In this document: one piece after another, positions 37,690 through 52,305 of the stretch
Layout of the letters: each line of letters opens with the position of its first letter
Numbering within the stretch: the stretch's first letter is position 1
DNA from: Hippasteria phrygiana
Taxonomy: Eukaryota > Echinodermata > Asteroidea > Valvatida > Goniasteridae
Direction: 5' to 3'
Assembly (NCBI GenBank): GCA_037893225.1
Contig: JAZGUH010000224.1
Coordinates: 682,001-746,000 of the forward strand
DNA length: 64,000 bases
Translations under genes and position numbers: made by a program
Notes under the pieces: generated by a model
What the model was told of the DNA's origin: nothing
Seen by the model: the letters and a program-made list of their open reading frames with translations, nothing else
Database searches by the model: none

Positions 37690-40600
37690 TTATGAATGAG
37701 TAGAGCAAGTCCATACCCCAGGGAATTTGACAGTCATGGAGCAATAAATAGAAGGTAATATGCACACAGATGTTGGCCGGAAAGAAAATAAACATTGCGA
37801 GGTTTGAATTTTCTCCACAAGTTTTAACTCTAGGAAGCCGCCGATGATTGCAACATGTAGCGCCAGATCTAAGCTATCCATACATGTCAAAATTACTGCA
37901 TTTGGTTGATATTTCATGCAATTATGAATGAGTAAAGCAAGTCCATACCCCAGGGAATTTGACATGCATGGAGCAATAAATAGACGGTAATATGTACACA
38001 GATGTTGGCCGGAAAGAAAATAAACATTGCGAGGTTTGAATTTTCTCCACAAGTTTTAACTCTAAGAAGCCGCCGATGATTGCAACATGTAGCGCCAGAT
38101 CTAAGCTATCCATACATGTCAAAATTACTGTATTTGGTTGATATTTCATGCAATTATGAATGAGTAGAGCAAGTCCATACCCCAGGGAATTTGACAGTCA
38201 TGGAGCAATAAATAGAAGGTAATATGCACACAGATGTTGGCCGGAAAGAAAATAAACATTGCGAGGTTTGAATTTTCTCCACAAGTTTTAACTCTAGGAA
38301 GCCGCCGATGATTGCAACATGTAGCGCCAGATCTAAGCTATCCATACATGTCAAAATTACTGTATTTGGTTTATATTTCATGCAATTATGAATGAGTAAA
38401 GCAAGTCCATACCCCAGGGAATTTGACATGCATGGAGCAATAAATAGACGGTAACATGTACACAGATGTTGGCCGGAAAGAAAATAAACATTCCGAGGTT
38501 TGAATTTTCTCCACAAGTTTTAACTCTAGGAAGCCGCCGATGATTGCAACATGTAGCGCCAGATCTAAGCTATCCATACATGTCAAAATTACTGCATTTG
38601 GTTGATATTTCATGCAATTATGAATGAATAAAGCAAGTCCATACCCCAGGGAATTTGACGTGCATGGAGCAATAAATAGACGGTAATATGCACACAGATG
38701 TTGGCCGGAAAGAAAATAAACATTGCGAGGTTTGAATTTTCTCCACAAGTTTTAACTCTAGGAAGCCGCCGATGATTGCAACATGTAGCGCCAGATCTAA
38801 GCTATCCATACATGTCAAAATTACTGTATTTGGTTGATATTTCATGCAATTATGAATGAATAAAGCAAGTCCATACCCCAGGGAATTTGACGTGCATGGA
38901 GCAATAAATAGACGGTAATATGCACACAGATGTTGGCCGGAAAGAAAATAAACATTGCGAGGTTTGAATTTTCTCCACAAGTTTTAACTCTAGGAAGCCG
39001 CCGATGATTGCAACATGTAGCGCCAGATCTAAGCTATCCATACATGTCAAAATTACTGTATTTGGTTGATATTTCATGCAATTATGAATGAGTAGAGCAA
39101 GTCCATACCCCAGGGAATTTGACAGTCATGGAGCAATAAATAGAAGGTAATATGCACACAGATGTTGGCCGGAAAGAAAATAAACATTGCGAGGTTTGAA
39201 TTTTCTCCACAAGTTTTAACTCTAGGAAGCCGCCGATGATTGCAACATGTAGCGCCAGATCTAAGCTATCCATACATGTCAAAATTACTGCATTTGGTTG
39301 ATATTTCATGCAATTATGAATGAGTAAAGCAAGTCCATACCCCAGGGAATTTGACATGCATGGAGCAATAAATAGACGGTAATATGTACACAGATGTTGG
39401 CCGGAAAGAAAATAAACATTGCGAGGTTTGAATTTTCTCCACAAGTTTTAACTCTAAGAAGCCGCCGATGATTGCAACATGTAGCGCCAGATCTAAGCTA
39501 TCCATACATGTCAAAATTACTGTATTTGGTTGATATTTCATGCAATTATGAATGAGTAAAGCAAGTCCATACCCAAGGGAATTTGACATGCATGGAGCAA
39601 TAAATAGACGGTAACATGTACACAGATGTTGGCCGGAAAGAAAATAAACATTGCGAGGTTTGAATTTTCTCCACAAGTTTTAACTCTAGGAAGCCGCCGA
39701 TGATTGCAACATGTAGCGCCAGATCTAAGCTATCCATACATGTCAAAATTACTGTATTTGGTTGATATTTCATGCAATTATGAATGAATAAAGCAAGTCC
39801 ATACCCCAGGGAATTTGACGTGCATGGAGCAATAAATAGACGGTAATATGCACACAGATGTTGGCCGGAAAGAAAATAAACATTGCGAGGTTTGAATTTT
39901 CTCCACAAGTTTTAACTCTAGGAAGCCGCCGATGATTGCAACATGTAGCGCCAGATCTAAGCTATCCATACATGTCAAAATTACTGTATTTGGTTGATAT
40001 TTCATGCAATTATGAATGAGTAGAGCAAGTCCATACCCCAGGGAATTTGACAGTCATGGAGCAATAAATAGAAGGTAATATGCACACAGATGTTGGCCGG
40101 AAAGAAAATAAACATTGCGAGGTTTGAATTTTCTCCACAAGTTTTAACTCTAGGAAGCCGCCGATGATTGCAACATGTAGCGCCAGATCTAAGCTATCCA
40201 TACATGTCAAAATTACTGCATTTGGTTGATATTTCATGCAATTATGAATGAGTAAAGCAAGTCCATACCCCAGGGAATTTGACATGCATGGAGCAATAAA
40301 TAGACGGTAATATGTACACAGATGTTGGCCGGAAAGAAAATAAACATTGCGAGGTTTGAATTTTCTCCACAAGTTTTAACTCTAAGAAGCCGCCGATGAT
40401 TGCAACATGTAGCGCCAGATCTAAGCTATCCATACATGTCAAAATTACTGTATTTGGTTTATATTTCATGCAATTATGAATGAGTAAAGCAAGTCCATAC
40501 CCCAGGGAATTTGACATGCATGGAGCAATAAATAGACGGTAACATGTACACAGATGTTGGCCGGAAAGAAAATAAACATTGCGAGGTTTGAATTTTCTCC

Positions 40601-41138
40601 ACAAGTTTTAACTCTAGGAAGCCGCCGATGATTGCAACATGTAGCGCCAGATCTAAGCTATCCATACATGTCAAAATTACTGCATTTGGTTGATATTTCA
40701 TGCAATTATGAATGAATAAAGCAAGTCCATACCCCAGGGAATTTGACGTGCATGGAGCAATAAATAGACGGTAATATGCACACAGATGTTGGCCGGAAAG
40801 AAAATAAACATTGCGAGGTTTGAATTTTCTCCACAAGTTTTAACTCTAGGAAGCCGCCGATGATTGCAACATGTAGCGCCAGATCTAAGCTATCCATACA
40901 TGTCAAAATTACTGTATTTCGTTTATATTTCATGCAATTATGAATGAGTAAAGCAAGTCCATACCCAAGGGAATTTGACATGCATGGAGCAATAAATAGA
41001 CGGTAACATGCACACAGATGTTGGCCGGAAAGAAAATAAACATTGCGAGGTTTGAATTTTCTCCACAAGTTTTAACTCTAGGAAGCCGCCGATGATTGCA
41101 ACATGTAGCGCCAGATCTAAGCTATCCATACATGTCAA
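36740..41138 (+). repeat. 4.4-kb block duplicated at 12,528-bp offset, copy 2
   Basis: Partner of 24212-28610, tagged by ATTCCGAGG at 38493. One visible difference is c at 41011 (TAACATGCAC) where the partner has t, shortly before the copies diverge. This suggests the junction was made inside the monomer at 40938 and left a hybrid. Confidence 0.85.
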
Positions 41139-41865
41139 AATTACTGCATTTGGTTGATATTTCATGCAATTATGAATGAGTAAAGCAAGTCCATACCCCA
41201 GGGAATTTGACATGCATGGAGCAATAAATAGACGGTAATATGTACACAGATGTTGGCCGGAAAGAAAATAAACATTGCGAGGTTTGAATTTTCTCCACAA
41301 GTTTTAACTCTAAGAAGCCGCCGATGATTGCAACATGTAGCGCCAGATCTAAGCTATCCATACATGTCAAAATTACTGTATTTGGTTGATATTTCATGCA
41401 ATTATGAATGAGTAAAGCAAGTCCATACCCAAGGGAATTTGACATGCATGGAGCAATAAATAGACGGTAACATGTACACAGATGTTGGCCGGAAAGAAAA
41501 TAAACATTGCGAGGTTTGAATTTTCTCCACAAGTTTTAACTCTAGGAAGCCGCCGATGATTGCAACATGTAGCGCCAGATCTAAGCTATCCATACATGTC
41601 AAAATTACTGTATTTGGTTGATATTTCATGCAATTATGAATGAATAAAGCAAGTCCATACCCCAGGGAATTTGACGTGCATGGAGCAATAAATAGACGGT
41701 AATATGCACACAGATGTTGGCCGGAAAGAAAATAAACATTGCGAGGTTTGAATTTTCTCCACAAGTTTTAACTCTAGGAAGCCGCCGATGATTGCAACAT
41801 GTAGCGCCAGATCTAAGCTATCCATACATGTCAAAATTACTGTATTTGGTTGATATTTCATGCAA

Positions 41866-43257
41866 TTATGAATGAGTAGAGCAAGTCCATACCCCAGGGA
41901 ATTTGACAGTCATGGAGCAATAAATAGAAGGTAATATGCACACAGATGTTGGCCGGAAAGAAAATAAACATTGCGAGGTTTGAATTTTCTCCACAAGTTT
42001 TAACTCTAGGAAGCCGCCGATGATTGCAACATGTAGCGCCAGATCTAAGCTATCCATACATGTCAAAATTACTGCATTTGGTTGATATTTCATGCAATTA
42101 TGAATGAGTAAAGCAAGTCCATACCCCAGGGAATTTGACATGCATGGAGCAATAAATAGACGGTAATATGTACACAGATGTTGGCCGGAAAGAAAATAAA
42201 CATTGCGAGGTTTGAATTTTCTCCACAAGTTTTAACTCTAAGAAGCCGCCGATGATTGCAACATGTAGCGCCAGATCTAAGCTATCCATACATGTCAAAA
42301 TTACTGTATTTGGTTTATATTTCATGCAATTATGAATGAGTAAAGCAAGTCCATACCCCAGGGAATTTGACATGCATGGAGCAATAAATAGACGGTAACA
42401 TGTACACAGATGTTGGCCGGAAAGAAAATAAACATTGCGAGGTTTGAATTTTCTCCACAAGTTTTAACTCTAGGAAGCCGCCGATGATTGCAACATGTAG
42501 CGCCAGATCTAAGCTATCCATACATGTCAAAATTACTGCATTTGGTTGATATTTCATGCAATTATGAATGAATAAAGCAAGTCCATACCCCAGGGAATTT
42601 GACGTGCATGGAGCAATAAATAGACGGTAATATGCACACAGATGTTGGCCGGAAAGAAAATAAACATTGCGAGGTTTGAATTTTCTCCACAAGTTTTAAC
42701 TCTAGGAAGCCGCCGATGATTGCAACATGTAGCGCCAGATCTAAGCTATCCATACATGTCAAAATTACTGTATTTCGTTTATATTTCATGCAATTATGAA
42801 TGAGTAAAGCAAGTCCATACCCAAGGGAATTTGACATGCATGGAGCAATAAATAGACGGTAACATGTACACAGATGTTGGCCGGAAAGAAAATAAACATT
42901 GCGAGGTTTGAATTTTCTCCACAAGTTTTAACTCTAGGAAGCCGCCGATGATTGCAACATGTAGCGCCAGATCTAAGCTATCCATACATGTCAAAATTAC
43001 TGTATTTGGTTGATATTTCATGCAATTATGAATGAATAAAGCAAGTCCATACCCCAGGGAATTTGACGTGCATGGAGCAATAAATAGACGGTAATATGCA
43101 CACAGATGTTGGCCGGAAAGAAAATAAACATTGCGAGGTTTGAATTTTCTCCACAAGTTTTAACTCTAGGAAGCCGCCGATGATTGCAACATGTAGCGCC
43201 AGATCTAAGCTATCCATACATGTCAAAATTACTGTATTTGGTTGATATTTCATGCAA
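41866..43257 (+). repeat. Hexamer HOR A-B-C-D'-E-D
   Basis: First of three consecutive hexamers (41866, 43258, 44650), all with D' as fourth monomer. This is the most regular tandem run of the hexamer in the window. Confidence 0.9.
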
Positions 43258-44649
43258 TTATGAATGAGTAGAGCAAGTCCATACCCCAGGGAATTTGACA
43301 GTCATGGAGCAATAAATAGAAGGTAATATGCACACAGATGTTGGCCGGAAAGAAAATAAACATTGCGAGGTTTGAATTTTCTCCACAAGTTTTAACTCTA
43401 GGAAGCCGCCGATGATTGCAACATGTAGCGCCAGATCTAAGCTATCCATACATGTCAAAATTACTGCATTTGGTTGATATTTCATGCAATTATGAATGAG
43501 TAAAGCAAGTCCATACCCCAGGGAATTTGACATGCATGGAGCAATAAATAGACGGTAATATGTACACAGATGTTGGCCGGAAAGAAAATAAACATTGCGA
43601 GGTTTGAATTTTCTCCACAAGTTTTAACTCTAAGAAGCCGCCGATGATTGCAACATGTAGCGCCAGATCTAAGCTATCCATACATGTCAAAATTACTGTA
43701 TTTGGTTTATATTTCATGCAATTATGAATGAGTAAAGCAAGTCCATACCCCAGGGAATTTGACATGCATGGAGCAATAAATAGACGGTAACATGTACACA
43801 GATGTTGGCCGGAAAGAAAATAAACATTGCGAGGTTTGAATTTTCTCCACAAGTTTTAACTCTAGGAAGCCGCCGATGATTGCAACATGTAGCGCCGGAT
43901 CTAAGCTATCCATACATGTCAAAATTACTGCATTTGGTTGATATTTCATGCAATTATGAATGAATAAAGCAAGTCCATACCCCAGGGAATTTGACGTGCA
44001 TGGAGCAATAAATAGACGGTAATATGCACACAGATGTTGGCCGGAAAGAAAATAAACATTGCGAGGTTTGAATTTTCTCCACAAGTTTTAACTCTAGGAA
44101 GCCGCCGATGATTGCAACATGTAGCGCCAGATCTAAGCTATCCATACATGTCAAAATTACTGTATTTCGTTTATATTTCATGCAATTATGAATGAGTAAA
44201 GCAAGTCCATACCCAAGGGAATTTGACATGCATGGAGCAATAAATAGACGGTAACATGTACACAGATGTTGGCCGGAAAGAAAATAAACATTGCGAGGTT
44301 TGAATTTTCTCCACAAGTTTTAACTCTAGGAAGCCGCCGATGATTGCAACATGTAGCGCCAGATCTAAGCTATCCATACATGTCAAAATTACTGTATTTG
44401 GTTGATATTTCATGCAATTATGAATGAATAAAGCAAGTCCATACCCCAGGGAATTTGACGTGCATGGAGCAATAAATAGACGGTAATATGCACACAGATG
44501 TTGGCCGGAAAGAAAATAAACATTGCGAGGTTTGAATTTTCTCCACAAGTTTTAACTCTAGGAAGCCGCCGATGATTGCAACATGTAGCGCCAGATCTAA
44601 GCTATCCATACATGTCAAAATTACTGTATTTGGTTGATATTTCATGCAA
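43258..44649 (+). repeat. Hexamer HOR A-B-C-D'-E-D
   Basis: Tandem partner of 41866-43257, with a private change GCGCCGGATC in the C monomer (g at 43898 or 43899, against GCGCCAGATC). Confidence 0.9.
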
Positions 44650-46041
44650 TTATGAATGAGTAGAGCAAGTCCATACCCCAGGGAATTTGACAGTCATGGA
44701 GCAATAAATAGAAGGTAATATGCACACAGATGTTGGCCGGAAAGAAAATAAACATTGCGAGGTTTGAATTTTCTCCACAAGTTTTAACTCTAGGAAGCCG
44801 CCGATGATTGCAACATGTAGCGCCAGATCTAAGCTATCCATACATGTCAAAATTACTGCATTTGGTTGATATTTCATGCAATTATGAATGAGTAAAGCAA
44901 GTCCATACCCCAGGGAATTTGACATGCATGGAGCAATAAATAGACGGTAATATGTACACAGATGTTGGCCGGAAAGAAAATAAACATTGCGAGGTTTGAA
45001 TTTTCTCCACAAGTTTTAACTCTAAGAAGCCGCCGATGATTGCAACATGTAGCGCCAGATCTAAGCTATCCATACATGTCAAAATTACTGTATTTGGTTT
45101 ATATTTCATGCAATTATGAATGAGTAAAGCAAGTCCATACCCCAGGGAATTTGACATGCATGGAGCAATAAATAGACGGTAACATGTACACAGATGTTGG
45201 CCGGAAAGAAAATAAACATTGCGAGGTTTGAATTTTCTCCACAAGTTTTAACTCTAGGAAGCCGCCGATGATTGCAACATGTAGCGCCAGATCTAAGCTA
45301 TCCATACATGTCAAAATTACTGCATTTGGTTGATATTTCATGCAATTATGAATGAATAAAGCAAGTCCATACCCCAGGGAATTTGACGTGCATGGAGCAA
45401 TAAATAGACGGTAATATGCACACAGATGTTGGCCGGAAAGAAAATAAACATTGCGAGGTTTGAATTTTCTCCACAAGTTTTAACTCTAGGAAGCCGCCGA
45501 TGATTGCAACATGTAGCGCCAGATCTAAGCTATCCATACATGTCAAAATTACTGTATTTCGTTTATATTTCATGCAATTATGAATGAGTAAAGCAAGTCC
45601 ATACCCAAGGGAATTTGACATGCATGGAGCAATAAATAGACGGTAACATGTACACAGATGTTGGCCGGAAAGAAAATAAACATTGCGAGGTTTGAATTTT
45701 CTCCACAAGTTTTAACTCTAGGAAGCCGCCGATGATTGCAACATGTAGCGCCAGATCTAAGCTATCCATACATGTCAAAATTACTGTATTTGGTTGATAT
45801 TTCATGCAATTATGAATGAATAAAGCAAGTCCATACCCCAGGGAATTTGACGTGCATGGAGCAATAAATAGACGGTAATATGCACACAGATGTTGGCCGG
45901 AAAGAAAATAAACATTGCGAGGTTTGAATTTTCTCCACAAGTTTTAACTCTAGGAAGCCGCCGATGATTGCAACATGTAGCGCCAGATCTAAGCTATCCA
46001 TACATGTCAAAATTACTGCATTTGGTTGATATTTCATGCAA
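44650..46041 (+). repeat. Hexamer HOR A-B-C-D'-E-D
   Basis: Third in the tandem hexamer run, but its final D ends with c210 and is followed by B. It is the entry point to the A-poor domain and the left part of the 10,440-bp-offset duplication. Confidence 0.88.
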
Positions 46042-47201
46042 TTATGAATGAGTAAAGCAAGTCCATACCCCAGGGAATTTGACATGCATGGAGCAATAAA
46101 TAGACGGTAATATGTACACAGATGTTGGCCGGAAAGAAAATAAACATTGCGAGGTTTGAATTTTCTCCACAAGTTTTAACTCTAAGAAGCCGCCGATGAT
46201 TGCAACATGTAGCGCCAGATCTAAGCTATCCATACATGTCAAAATTACTGTATTTGGTTTATATTTCATGCAATTATGAATGAGTAAAGCAAGTCCATAC
46301 CCCAGGGAATTTGACATGCATGGAGCAATAAATAGACGGTAACATGTACACAGATGTTGGCCGGAAAGAAAATAAACATTGCGAGGTTTGAATTTTCTCC
46401 ACAAGTTTTAACTCTAGGAAGCCGCCGATGATTGCAACATGTAGCGCCAGATCTAAGCTATCCATACATGTCAAAATTACTGCATTTGGTTGATATTTCA
46501 TGCAATTATGAATGAATAAAGCAAGTCCATACCCCAGGGAATTTGACGTGCATGGAGCAATAAATAGACGGTAATATGCACACAGATGTTGGCCGGAAAG
46601 AAAATAAACATTGCGAGGTTTGAATTTTCTCCACAAGTTTTAACTCTAGGAAGCCGCCGATGATTGCAACATGTAGCGCCAGATCTAAGCTATCCATACA
46701 TGTCAAAATTACTGTATTTGGTTGATATTTCATGCAATTATGAATGAGTAAAGCAAGTCCATACCCAAGGGAATTTGACATGCATGGAGCAATAAATAGA
46801 CGGTAACATGTACACAGATGTTGGCCGGAAAGAAAATAAACATTGCGAGGTTTGAATTTTCTCCACAAGTTTTAACTCTAGGAAGCCGCCGATGATTGCA
46901 ACATGTAGCGCCAGATCTAAGCTATCCATACATGTCAAAATTACTGTATTTGGTTGATATTTCATGCAATTATGAATGAATAAAGCAAGTCCATACCCCA
47001 GGGAATTTGACGTGCATGGAGCAATAAATAGAAGGTAATATGCACACAGATGTTGGCCGGAAAGAAAATAAACATTGCGAGGTTTGAATTTTCTCCACAA
47101 GTTTTAACTCTAGGAAGCCGCCGATGATTGCAACATGTAGCGCCAGATCTAAGCTATCCATACATGTCAAAATTACTGCATTTGGTTGATATTTCATGCA
47201 A
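46042..47201 (+). repeat. Pentamer HOR B-C-D-E-Dm
   Basis: 1160 bp. The fifth monomer (46970) has TAGAAGG like subtype A but GTG at 43-45 like D, so it reads as a D with an A-type base at 64. Confidence 0.85.
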
Positions 47202-47897
47202 TTATGAATGAATAAAGCAAGTCCATACCCCAGGGAATTTGACGTGCATGGAGCAATAAATAGACGGTAATATGCACACAGATGTTGGCCGGAAAGAAAA
47301 TAAACATTGCGAGGTTTGAATTTTCTCCACAAGTTTTAACTCTAGGAAGCCGCCGATGATTGCAACATGTAGCGCCAGATCTAAGCTATCCATACATGTC
47401 AAAATTACTGTATTTCGTTTATATTTCATGCAATTATGAATGAGTAAAGCAAGTCCATACCCAAGGGAATTTGACATGCATGGAGCAATAAATAGACGGT
47501 AACATGTACACAGATGTTGGCCGGAAAGAAAATAAACATTGCGAGGTTTGAATTTTCTCCACAAGTTTTAACTCTAGGAAGCCGCCGATGATTGCAACAT
47601 GTAGCGCCAGATCTAAGCTATCCATACATGTCAAAATTACTGTATTTGGTTGATATTTCATGCAATTATGAATGAATAAAGCAAGTCCATACCCCAGGGA
47701 ATTTGACGTGCATGGAGCAATAAATAGACGGTAATATGCACACAGATGTTGGCCGGAAAGAAAATAAACATTGCGAGGTTTGAATTTTCTCCACAAGTTT
47801 TAACTCTAGGAAGCCGCCGATGATTGCAACATGTAGCGCCAGATCTAAGCTATCCATACATGTCAAAATTACTGCATTTGGTTGATATTTCATGCAA

Positions 47898-49057
47898 TTA
47901 TGAATGAGTAAAGCAAGTCCATACCCCAGGGAATTTGACATGCATGGAGCAATAAATAGACGGTAATATGTACACAGATGTTGGCCGGAAAGAAAATAAA
48001 CATTGCGAGGTTTGAATTTTCTCCACAAGTTTTAACTCTAAGAAGCCGCCGATGATTGCAACATGTAGCGCCAGATCTAAGCTATCCATACATGTCAAAA
48101 TTACTGTATTTGGTTTATATTTCATGCAATTATGAATGAGTAAAGCAAGTCCATACCCCAGGGAATTTGACATGCATGGAGCAATAAATAGACGGTAACA
48201 TGTACACAGATGTTGGCCGGAAAGAAAATAAACATTGCGAGGTTTGAATTTTCTCCACAAGTTTTAACTCTAGGAAGCCGCCGATGATTGCAACATGTAG
48301 CGCCAGATCTAAGCTATCCATACATGTCAAAATTACTGCATTTGGTTGATATTTCATGCAATTATGAATGAATAAAGCAAGTCCATACCCCAGGGAATTT
48401 GACGTGCATGGAGCAATAAATAGACGGTAATATGCACACAGATGTTGGCCGGAAAGAAAATAAACATTGCGAGGTTTGAATTTTCTCCACAAGTTTTAAC
48501 TCTAGGAAGCCGCCGATGATTGCAACATGTAGCGCCAGATCTAAGCTATCCATACATGTCAAAATTACTGTATTTGGTTGATATTTCATGCAATTATGAA
48601 TGAGTAAAGCAAGTCCATACCCAAGGGAATTTGACATGCATGGAGCAATAAATAGACGGTAACATGTACACAGATGTTGGCCGGAAAGAAAATAAACATT
48701 GCGAGGTTTGAATTTTCTCCACAAGTTTTAACTCTAGGAAGCCGCCGATGATTGCAACATGTAGCGCCAGATCTAAGCTATCCATACATGTCAAAATTAC
48801 TGTATTTGGTTGATATTTCATGCAATTATGAATGAATAAAGCAAGTCCATACCCCAGGGAATTTGACGTGCATGGAGCAATAAATAGACGGTAATATGCA
48901 CACAGATGTTGGCCGGAAAGAAAATAAACATTGCGAGGTTTGAATTTTCTCCACAAGTTTTAACTCTAGGAAGCCGCCGATGATTGCAACATGTAGCGCC
49001 AGATCTAAGCTATCCATACATGTCAAAATTACTGCATTTGGTTGATATTTCATGCAA
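47898..49057 (+). repeat. Pentamer HOR B-C-D-E-D
   Basis: 1160 bp, followed immediately by another pentamer at 49058. Two pentamers in tandem show that this is a repeating unit and not a one-off loss of A. Confidence 0.87.
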
Positions 49058-50217
49058 TTATGAATGAGTAAAGCAAGTCCATACCCCAGGGAATTTGACA
49101 TGCATGGAGCAATAAATAGACGGTAATATGTACACAGATGTTGGCCGGAAAGAAAATAAACATTGCGAGGTTTGAATTTTCTCCACAAGTTTTAACTCTA
49201 AGAAGCCGCCGATGATTGCAACATGTAGCGCCAGATCTAAGCTATCCATACATGTCAAAATTACTGTATTTGGTTTATATTTCATGCAATTATGAATGAG
49301 TAAAGCAAGTCCATACCCCAGGGAATTTGACATGCATGGAGCAATAAATAGACGGTAACATGTACACAGATGTTGGCCGGAAAGAAAATAAACATTGCGA
49401 GGTTTGAATTTTCTCCACAAGTTTTAACTCTAGGAAGCCGCCGATGATTGCAACATGTAGCGCCAGATCTAAGCTATCCATACATGTCAAAATTACTGCA
49501 TTTGGTTGATATTTCATGCAATTATGAATGAATAAAGCAAGTCCATACCCCAGGGAATTTGACGTGCATGGAGCAATAAATAGACGGTAATATGCACACA
49601 GATGTTGGCCGGAAAGAAAATAAACATTGCGAGGTTTGAATTTTCTCCACAAGTTTTAACTCTAGGAAGCCGCCGATGATTGCAACATGTAGCGCCAGAT
49701 CTAAGCTATCCATACATGTCAAAATTACTGTATTTGGTTGATATTTCATGCAATTATGAATGAGTAAAGCAAGTCCATACCCAAGGGAATTTGACATGCA
49801 TGGAGCAATAAATAGACGGTAACATGTACACAGATGTTGGCCGGAAAGAAAATAAACATTGCGAGGTTTGAATTTTCTCCACAAGTTTTAACTCTAGGAA
49901 GCCGCCGATGATTGCAACATGTAGCGCCAGATCTAAGCTATCCATACATGTCAAAATTACTGTATTTGGTTGATATTTCATGCAATTATGAATGAATAAA
50001 GCAAGTCCATACCCCAGGGAATTTGACGTGCATGGAGCAATAAATAGAAGGTAATATGCACACAGATGTTGGCCGGAAAGAAAATAAACATTGCGAGGTT
50101 TGAATTTTCTCCACAAGTTTTAACTCTAGGAAGCCGCCGATGATTGCAACATGTAGCGCCAGATCTAAGCTATCCATACATGTCAAAATTACTGCATTTG
50201 GTTGATATTTCATGCAA
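49058..50217 (+). repeat. Pentamer HOR B-C-D-E-Dm
   Basis: Tandem to 47898-49057 and a 3016-bp-offset partner of 46042-47201. It is followed by two successive D monomers (50218 and 50450). Confidence 0.86.
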
Positions 50218-51145
50218 TTATGAATGAATAAAGCAAGTCCATACCCCAGGGAATTTGACGTGCATGGAGCAATAAATAGACGGTAATATGCACACAGATG
50301 TTGGCCGGAAAGAAAATAAACATTGCGAGGTTTGAATTTTCTCCACAAGTTTTAACTCTAGGAAGCCGCCGATGATTGCAACATGTAGCGCCAGATCTAA
50401 GCTATCCATACATGTCAAAATTACTGCATTTGGTTGATATTTCATGCAATTATGAATGAATAAAGCAAGTCCATACCCCAGGGAATTTGACGTGCATGGA
50501 GCAATAAATAGACGGTAATATGCACACAGATGTTGGCCGGAAAGAAAATAAACATTGCGAGGTTTGAATTTTCTCCACAAGTTTTAACTCTAGGAAGCCG
50601 CCGATGATTGCAACATGTAGCGCCAGATCTAAGCTATCCATACATGTCAAAATTACTGTATTTGGTTGATATTTCATGCAATTATGAATGAGTAAAGCAA
50701 GTCCATACCCAAGGGAATTTGACATGCATGGAGCAATAAATAGACGGTAACATGTACACAGATGTTGGCCGGAAAGAAAATAAACATTGCGAGGTTTGAA
50801 TTTTCTCCACAAGTTTTAACTCTAGGAAGCCGCCGATGATTGCAACATGTAGCGCCAGATCTAAGCTATCCATACATGTCAAAATTACTGTATTTGGTTG
50901 ATATTTCATGCAATTATGAATGAATAAAGCAAGTCCATACCCCAGGGAATTTGACGTGCATGGAGCAATAAATAGACGGTAATATGCACACAGATGTTGG
51001 CCGGAAAGAAAATAAACATTGCGAGGTTTGAATTTTCTCCACAAGTTTTAACTCTAGGAAGCCGCCGATGATTGCAACATGTAGCGCCAGATCTAAGCTA
51101 TCCATACATGTCAAAATTACTGCATTTGGTTGATATTTCATGCAA

Positions 51146-52305
51146 TTATGAATGAGTAAAGCAAGTCCATACCCCAGGGAATTTGACATGCATGGAGCAA
51201 TAAATAGACGGTAATATGTACACAGATGTTGGCCGGAAAGAAAATAAACATTGCGAGGTTTGAATTTTCTCCACAAGTTTTAACTCTAAGAAGCCGCCGA
51301 TGATTGCAACATGTAGCGCCAGATCTAAGCTATCCATACATGTCAAAATTACTGTATTTGGTTTATATTTCATGCAATTATGAATGAGTAAAGCAAGTCC
51401 ATACCCCAGGGAATTTGACATGCATGGAGCAATAAATAGACGGTAACATGTACACAGATGTTGGCCGGAAAGAAAATAAACATTGCGAGGTTTGAATTTT
51501 CTCCACAAGTTTTAACTCTAGGAAGCCGCCGATGATTGCAACATGTAGCGCCAGATCTAAGCTATCCATACATGTCAAAATTACTGCATTTGGTTGATAT
51601 TTCATGCAATTATGAATGAATAAAGCAAGTCCATACCCCAGGGAATTTGACGTGCATGGAGCAATAAATAGACGGTAATATGCACACAGATGTTGGCCGG
51701 AAAGAAAATAAACATTGCGAGGTTTGAATTTTCTCCACAAGTTTTAACTCTAGGAAGCCGCCGATGATTGCAACATGTAGCGCCAGATCTAAGCTATCCA
51801 TACATGTCAAAATTACTGTATTTGGTTGATATTTCATGCAATTATGAATGAGTAAAGCAAGTCCATACCCAAGGGAATTTGACATGCATGGAGCAATAAA
51901 TAGACGGTAACATGTACACAGATGTTGGCCGGAAAGAAAATAAACATTGCGAGGTTTGAATTTTCTCCACAAGTTTTAACTCTAGGAAGCCGCCGATGAT
52001 TGCAACATGTAGCGCCAGATCTAAGCTATCCATACATGTCAAAATTACTGTATTTGGTTGATATTTCATGCAATTATGAATGAATAAAGCAAGTCCATAC
52101 CCCAGGGAATTTGACGTGCATGGAGCAATAAATAGAAGGTAATATGCACACAGATGTTGGCCGGAAAGAAAATAAACATTGCGAGGTTTGAATTTTCTCC
52201 ACAAGTTTTAACTCTACTAAGCCGCCGATGATTGCAACATGTAGCGCCAGATCTAAGCTATCCATACATGTCAAAATTACTGCATTTGGTTGATATTTCA
52301 TGCAA
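51146..52305 (+). repeat. Pentamer HOR B-C-D-E-Dm
   Basis: Same order as 49058-50217. Its last monomer has a private dinucleotide change, CTCTACTAAGCC at 52217-52218 against CTCTAGGAAGCC. Confidence 0.86.

Larger units (their letters stand above)
22588..44649 (+). repeat. 232-bp satellite array, hexamer-based domain
   Basis: About 95 monomers with strict 232-bp phase. From 22610 to 62514 the distance is exactly 172 x 232 bp, so there is no net insertion or deletion over almost 40 kb. Subtype A monomers recur at 22610, 24002, 25162, 25626, 26554, 27482, 28874, 30266, 31194, 32586, 33978, 35834, 37690, 38154, 39082, 40010, 41866 and 43258, that is every 2, 4, 5, 6 or 8 monomers. The commonest spacing is six. 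The 222-bp deleted monomer is absent. Subtype D' (TTTCGTTTAT, changed at 215 and 219) first appears at 28178. No gene or unrelated insertion is seen. Confidence 0.97.
44270..50425 (+). repeat. 6.2-kb block duplicated at 10,440-bp offset, copy 1
   Basis: Matches about 54710-60865 at an offset of 45 monomers with the same order of hexamer, pentamers and D'-E-D triplet. The copies part at monomer position 210 (c at 50426, t in the partner at 60866). Confidence 0.85.
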
